From Neurospora crassa OR74A (Eukaryota; Ascomycota; Sordariomycetes; Sordariales; Sordariaceae), in assembly GCF_000182925.2 (NCBI RefSeq), contig NC_026507.1, positions 2,728,001 through 2,792,000 of the forward strand: a DNA stretch of 64,000 bases, in the 5' to 3' direction. Below, piece by piece: positions 59,159 through 64,000 of this stretch (position 1 is the first letter of the stretch; each line of letters opens with the position of its first letter). The position numbers were made by a program, and so were the translations under genes. The notes under the pieces were generated by a model. The model was not told where the DNA came from. It saw only the letters and a program-made list of their open reading frames with translations, and ran no database searches.

Positions 59159-60374
59159 ATGCCGCAAATTCAGTTACGCCTCAGGACCCCCAGCGGCCAA
59201 ACCCGCCTTGAAGTCGACGACGAGTCCATCTTGCAAGACCTGGTGGTCCAGATAAGGACGGCCACCAAGATCGACAAGTTCTCGTTGAAATATGGCTACC
59301 CCCTAAAAGATCTCGATATCAGCAATGAAGCGCAGAAAGTCACCCCGCTCAAGGACCTCAAGCTGCGCGGAGAGACAATTGTCGTGGCTCCTCTGGAAAG
59401 CGCTGCTTCGTTACCTGCGGCAGAGCCAGAAAAGCCCAAGTTCACCCCAAAGGGCATTGAGCCGGATGAGACGTCCATTGAGTGGCCTGAAAGAGGCGGA
59501 TATCTTGGTGAGCGCTCACTCTACAAGCAAATCCTGATTACCCTATACGATTGTTCGTATAACTTGTGATGAGTGTATCCTAACGGAGAAACCCGCCCTG
59601 CACGACACAGTCCTCCGCGTAATGCCCGATGACAACAGCTGCATGTGTAAGTTTCACCACCCTTCACACCCTTCACACCCATTCATAACCCATTTCACCA
59701 CCGCCCGTCCGCCCCCTTGCGCACGCACTCACTTACTCATTCACTCTCTCATCCCACTCATCCCACTCATTCACTCGCTCACTTTCTCGCCTCTGACAAC
59801 CATAACAGTCACAGCAGTAGGCGGCGCCCTCTCCATCGCCAACCCGTCCGCCGTCCTCCGTCGCCAAGTATCCAACTACATCCTCTCCCACCCCACCGAG
59901 TACACCGCCGCGATCCTTGGCTCCCCGCCTTCGGTCTACGCCTCCCGCATGCTGCAGTCAGACGTCTGGGGCGGCGCCATTGAGCTGTCCATCCTCTCGG
60001 ACATTTACAACATTGAAATCTCTTCGATCGACGTCAAGTCTCTCCGGGTTGACCGGTTCGGCGAGGGCAAGAGCCTGAGAATCCTGATTCTCTACTCGGG
60101 CATCCACTACGATCGTATCGCCTTTGCCATGGATCTGAGTTATCCCGTCGAGGTGGACGTGACAAAGTGGAGCACGGAGGACGAGGAAGTGTTGGATAAG
60201 GCGAGAAAGTTGGCGGAGCAGTTGCAGCGGATGCATTATTATACGGACACGACGGATTTTGTGATCAAGTGTGAGATGGATGGGTGTGGATGGATTGGAC
60301 AGGGGACGAAGGATGCGGCGAAGCATGAGAGGGAGACGGGGCATGGGAGGTTTGGGGAGATGGAGATTAAGTGA
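59159..60374 (+). CDS. otu1: OTU1/YOD1-type ubiquitin thioesterase
   Basis: Cysteine deubiquitinase that in yeast and animals works with Cdc48/p97 to trim ubiquitin from substrates, including in ER-associated degradation. Three exons (59159-59507, 59611-59646, 59809-60374) give 316 residues, the family length. Residues 1-80 form the UBX-like domain that docks on Cdc48 (MPQIQLRLRTPSGQTRLEV, then KYGYPLKDLDISNE). The OTU catalytic core follows: RVMPDDNSCMF with Cys127 as nucleophile, IYNIEISSIDVKSLRVDRFG, and SGIHYDRIAF with His228. The C-terminus carries a C2H2 finger (CEMDGCGWIGQGTKDAAKH ending ETGH) typical of Otu1. The second exon is only 36 nt and holds the nucleophile. Start at 59159 (ACCAATGCCG) is chosen because the UBX-like domain begins there. 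Phase G|TC and T|TC at both junctions restores the family sequence. Confidence 0.94.
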
Positions 60375-61403
60375 GGATGAGGGAGGAAGGAAGAAAGACA
60401 GAAGCGAAAATGGACAAGGAACGGGGCAAGAAAGGTGAAGGGGATGATGGAAGGGGGGCGATGTGAACAACGCGGGAACTCGCCGGGTGAGGCTGTCGGA
60501 AGCCGAATGTTGAGGGTCTCCAAGGGGTTCATATATACAATCACACTTGTACCTACGTCTCGTACATAATGATTGCCGATTGACATTTTCACTTGTTGCA
60601 TGTATGTTCCTGGTGGCATAGATACATAGTAGTACTCCCCAATCCCCCCATCTACGCCGCGCTATGCCATGTCCGTCGGTGCACGTCCTGCCGCCCGGTT
60701 CGGATCCCGCACCAACGTCACACAGAGTGGAGACCCGAGAATCCGGGGAAACGGCGGGGCGGGGGTGCCTACGGTGTGCGCCGCCGGGGGACCCACTATT
60801 TGATGCTACGTACCGTGTCGAATCCTTCCATCTCCGGGCGTGAAAATGGTCACAAAGAAAGGAAAAAAAAGGAAGAATCCCAGACTCTAACTTGCTTTTA
60901 TCTCAAGTCGTGTTCAGTCGGTCCAGCGAAGTTTAATATGTGCAGACCAGGTCAACGGAACCCAGCTGTTACCTTATCAACCGCACCGGACAGGAGGCCG
61001 AGCCCAAAATTCGTCACAGTTACCTCGGCATCTCTCCAGCTAGATATCTCTACTAGGGTAGGACCTGTTTGGCCCAACACCAACGGGAGTGCTTACGACA
61101 TTCTATATCACCAACTTCGCGCTCAAACATCTGGATGTCGGATTGGTTCCTGGTGTTGAAGAAGAATCAATACCTACTCCAGCCCGAAACAGCAGATGTG
61201 CTCTGACGAGTGACAACCAATCGGATCACCACCGTCCCAGACAGACAGACAGCCAGAAACCAAAGCCAGCCCGAGCGCGGAACTGAAGCTGAAGCGCTGC
61301 AGGCCAGGTGTCCCGCGCAGTCAGCCCAGTGTTTCAGGACACACCATTGGCTAAACCTTGAACGGCCCTACGGCGGCAGTGGTATGGTACATAGCGTACT
61401 ACC
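60375..61403. other. Intergenic, 1.0 kb
   Basis: 3' region of OTU1 and promoter of the carrier gene. A 188-codon plus ORF (60593-61159) has no family resemblance and is not called. Confidence 0.5.
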
Positions 61404-61584
61404 ATGTCCGCCGACTTCTGGGCCGGATACGTCTCCGGCGCCATAGGCATCGTCATCGGCAACCCGCTTGACATTCTCAAGGTCCGCCTCCAAGCCGGCG
61501 GCGGCTCTTCCTCGTCGTCGTCTTCCTCCTCTTCTTCCCTACTACCCACCCCAATCCCAAACTCAACCCCGTCACCACCACCAT

Positions 61585-61619
<35 letters not shown>

Positions 61620-62711
61620 CCGCCAACCACCTCAGGCACACCATCAACAACCTCGTGGATCCGGCCCTTCCTCAGGGGCACTGCTGCCCCGGTCCTCGGC
61701 TACGGCGCCCTCAACGCCCTCTTATTCGTCTCCTACAACAGAACCGAATCAGCCATCAACCACTTTGTTTTCGGAATCGACCCCTCTCTACCTTTACAAA
61801 CGGGCGTCAACCTCTGGAGTACCTGGATCGCGGGCGCCGTAGGCGGGTTGGCTACGTGGGTGGTGAGCACGCCTACCGAGTTGATCAAGTGTCGGGTTCA
61901 ACTTGCAGCAGAGGAGCAGCAGCAGCAGCAGCAGCAGCAGGGGCAGCAAGGATCGAGGAGGGGGACAATCCAAGGTAGTAGTAGTAGTAGTAGTAGGAGG
62001 AGGAGGAGGGGGGGAATAGGGATTGTAGGAACAGAGAAAAAAGGGTCATCATCATCATCATGGCAAGTCACCAAACACGTCCTCCGCACCCAAGGAATCA
62101 AAGGCCTTTACTTTGGCGGGGCGGTGACGGCGCTGAGGGATAGTATCGGGTACGGTTTCTATTTTTGGAGTTATGAGTTGAGTTCGAGATGGATGGTGGC
62201 TGCTGCTGCTGCTTCCTCTTCCTCTTCCTCTTCTTCTTCTTCTTCTCAGGCCGGAGGTATCTTGACCTCCGAAGCAACCCGCGTCCTTCTCTGCGGTGGA
62301 CTGGCGGGAATCATCACTTGGGCGAGCATTTTCCCCCTGGACGTGATCAAGACACGGGTGCAGACCCAGGGGATCCTTCCACTTCCACTTGCTTCGGGTT
62401 CGGGTGTTATCGAAACCCAAGGGGAGCAAACTGCACTCTTGGACAGGACGGCGAGCCAGCGGAAGCAAAGGCCATTGGGAGCTTGGGAAGTCGCCAAGTT
62501 GACCTACAGAGAGGGCGGGGTCAAGCCGTTCTTTAGGGGGTTGGCGGTCTGTAGTGTCAGGGCTTTCATCGTCAATGCTGTGCAGTGGGCAATGTATGAG
62601 TGGATCATGACGGAACTTGGGCAGGGCAGGAGGGCGAAGGCATCGGGCACCGGCGGTGTCGAAGCGGAAACTTTGGGAGGCGGCGAGCTTGCTGGGATGG
62701 GTGCTGCTTGA
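61404..62711 (+). CDS. Mitochondrial carrier (SLC25 family)
   Basis: Inner-membrane solute transporter of the three-repeat carrier family. One uninterrupted exon of 435 residues, longer than the usual ~300. The three signature motifs are visible: GNPLDILKVRLQ (about residue 20), STPTELIKCRVQL (about 155) and FPLDVIKTRVQTQ (about 312), with matching even-numbered helices (GYGALNALLFVSYN, IKGLYFGGAVTALRDSIGYG, VKPFFRGLAVCSVRAFIVNA). The extra length comes from homopolymeric insertions in the loops: Ser and Ala runs after repeat 1, a Gln run then Ser/Arg runs after helix 3, and Ala/Ser runs before repeat 3. The start FWAGYVSGAIGIVIGNPLD resembles the SLC25A45/47/48-like group, but substrate cannot be assigned. 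Starting Met at 61404 (ACCATGTCC) directly precedes helix 1, as in other carriers. Confidence 0.9.
61509..61618 (+). repeat. Trinucleotide-rich low complexity in the carrier gene (TCC/TCG then CAG)
   Basis: TCC/TCG-rich DNA encodes a Ser run, followed by GCA/CAG-register repeats encoding about 12 Ala. Similar runs recur at 61914-61941 (CAG, read as Gln) and 62200-62247 (GCT then TCC/TCT). Confidence 0.85.
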
Positions 62712-63477
62712 GGCGCCGCCATAGATCAGATGGAAATGTCATTTTCCCTTCAGCCACGCAGCCGGAACGTTCCTACCAAGCATGTGCAGTCAAACAGTAG
62801 GCAAAATATCTGAGGGGATCAAAGAGTGTCCAGAAAAGAACTTGATTTTACAGGATGACACATTGACTTAAACCGTTTGTTCAGGGGCGGCTGCGTTATA
62901 TTCACCTCTACGTACCAGCCCGGCACACAACCAGCCATTGAGCCTGGAAATGACTTCCTCACTAGTCCTGAACTCCTTGTGCGTCAGCCATCGTCGTGAT
63001 CGCTTCCTTCTACTGCACATAGCGTGCATTAGACTATATAGACCAGTGCCTTCTCCTATCTTGGCCGTGCAGGCAAGCATGATGCAGACCTTCAGCAATC
63101 AGTCCCGACAGTAGAGCGCCCACATATCGTTACCATCTTGCACAGGTCGTGTTACTTAATTGTACTTCCATGTTTTTTCCTCATTGCAAGTCGCTATCGC
63201 TTCTCTCCCACTGTGCCCGGAATAAAGAGGACTACAACTCATTTCTAAACGAGCGGGAGTTCACGCGAACATAGTTGCGGCAGCTCCTACCCCCCATCTA
63301 ACAGTCTCGCTGAGCTGACCAAAGTAAACCAGCAAATAGGTCACCTACTTAAACATACACGCACAACTCCGCCAACTCCCTGCAAACTCAACGCAATGAT
63401 CCTGGAGCTACAGGCTGGGTATCAGATCCTACCAGCATTATCGACGCGAAGGTAGGAGAAGCGCGCACACCGCGACC
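62712..63477. other. Convergent 3' region, 0.8 kb
   Basis: Between the stops of the carrier gene (plus) and the CaaX-protein gene (minus). No gene, RNA or repeat was recognised. Confidence 0.55.
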
Positions 63478-64000
63478 TTACATTACAACCTATTTGTAAC
63501 CCTTGTTAGAATCCGTCCAAAAGAATAGAGGAAAGCAAAAGCCAGGAGAAGTAAACTTACGCAGTCGCTGTCGTTTTTCCCCTGCGGGATGCCCATCTCC
63601 TCAAAAGTAGCCGGTCCATTTCCGACAGTCTTGCCATCGGGATGCTCATTGTTGGATTTCCCACCAGCGCCCCCGTGCCCCGGCAGCCTTGTCGTGCTGG
63701 CTGCGCTCGGCGTCGGACTCGCGGAAGGTCCAGGACTATGGGTAGGTTTACTATGTGGGTGAGGCGGTTGGTGTTGCTGTACTGGCGGTGCGCTTGCTAT
63801 CCTTCCGATTCCAGCTCCAGATGGACCTTGGCCTCCATTCGAACCCGGTCTGCCTCCCGTAGCTAGACTGTCCAATCTATCTGGCCTTGGCATGGGACCA
63901 CCGTTCCCGGGAGTCGGAGTGCCGGTCGGGAACCGCCCAGGCATAGGAGGAGCACCCTGCCCATGACCGTAAGCATCGCTGTTTGGTCTGTTGCTGTTTG
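63478..64000 (-). CDS. C-terminus of a Pro/Gly/Ser-rich protein ending in a CaaX box (5' end beyond window)
   Basis: Open from the right edge leftward to 63561, a GT donor (GTAAGT), a 71-nt intron (63490-63560), then a 12-nt last exon 63489-63478 encoding VVM and TAA. The spliced end reads FEEMGIPQGKNDSDCVVM, so the protein finishes with CVVM, a CaaX prenylation motif whose terminal Met favours farnesylation. The visible ~145 residues before it are Pro/Gly/Ser/His-rich and probably disordered (RPGSNGGQGPSGAGIG, PVQQHQPPHPHSKPTHSPGP). I do not recognise the family from this tail; the ATFEEMGIP block just before the box looks like the conserved part. Without splicing the frame would read past Cys into a hydrophobic run and lose the CaaX box, which supports the intron. 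Membrane association by a lipid anchor is inferred. Confidence 0.7.

Noticed and set aside
60593-61159. 188-codon plus ORF between OTU1 and the carrier gene
   Set aside because: No family resemblance, erratic composition and promoter position.
1-64000. Transposons, virus-like elements, RIP-mutated islands, 5S rRNA genes, CRISPR arrays
   Set aside because: No AT-rich blocks, terminal repeats, transposase or polymerase motifs, or 5S-like sequence were noticed while reading both strands; absence is by eye only.

Overview
This window is eukaryotic nuclear DNA from a filamentous ascomycete, almost certainly Neurospora crassa or a very close relative. The strongest evidence is the gene at 41150-44720. 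Spliced across one 67-nt intron it gives a 1167-residue protein with an N-terminal polyglutamine tract, a LOV domain with the GRNCRFLQ motif, two further PAS domains and one GATA zinc finger. This is White Collar-1 (WC-1), the blue-light receptor and circadian activator, at the length I recall for N. crassa. Short introns (mostly 55-120 nt, GT...AG), Q/H/S/P-rich low-complexity tails, long intergenic regions and frequent TACCTA/TAGGTA words fit Neurospora. I saw no AT-rich RIP-mutated DNA, transposon, rRNA, CRISPR array or convincing tRNA.

Layout, left to right. The first 9 kb is on the minus strand: the GPI-transamidase subunit GAA1 (runs off the left edge), a HAD-fold 'Swiss Army Knife RNA repair' type protein with an RGG/prion-like tail, and mitochondrial aconitase with a 17-nt micro-exon. 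Then on plus come a Bud20-type pre-60S zinc-finger protein (a T52 homopolymer sits in its second intron), an RTA1-like seven-helix membrane protein and an unrecognised 401-residue protein. From 19.8 to 23.8 kb on minus are an acetamidase/formamidase and a UsgS-like membrane protein. INP1 (peroxisome inheritance, plus) converges on an SDS23-type CBS protein (minus). Next on plus are a karyopherin beta-3/Kap121 importin and, after 5.9 kb without a confident gene, wc-1. From 48 to 57 kb on minus are an NYN-domain putative ribonuclease and a RSC1/RSC2-type double-bromodomain/BAH protein. The last part has OTU1 deubiquitinase and a mitochondrial carrier on plus, and at the right edge the 3' end of a minus-strand gene whose product ends in a CaaX box.

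These are mostly unrelated housekeeping genes, not an operon or cluster. The most distinctive stretch is 35.3-48.2 kb, wc-1 with its long flanks. The upstream region carries CT-rich tracts, a GATCGATC word and many short ORFs. After the wc-1 stop codon the same reading frame stays open for 138 more codons with a Q-rich composition like the C-terminus. Exon-intron structures were worked out by hand from splice-site phase and remembered family sequences. No alignment or transcript data were available.
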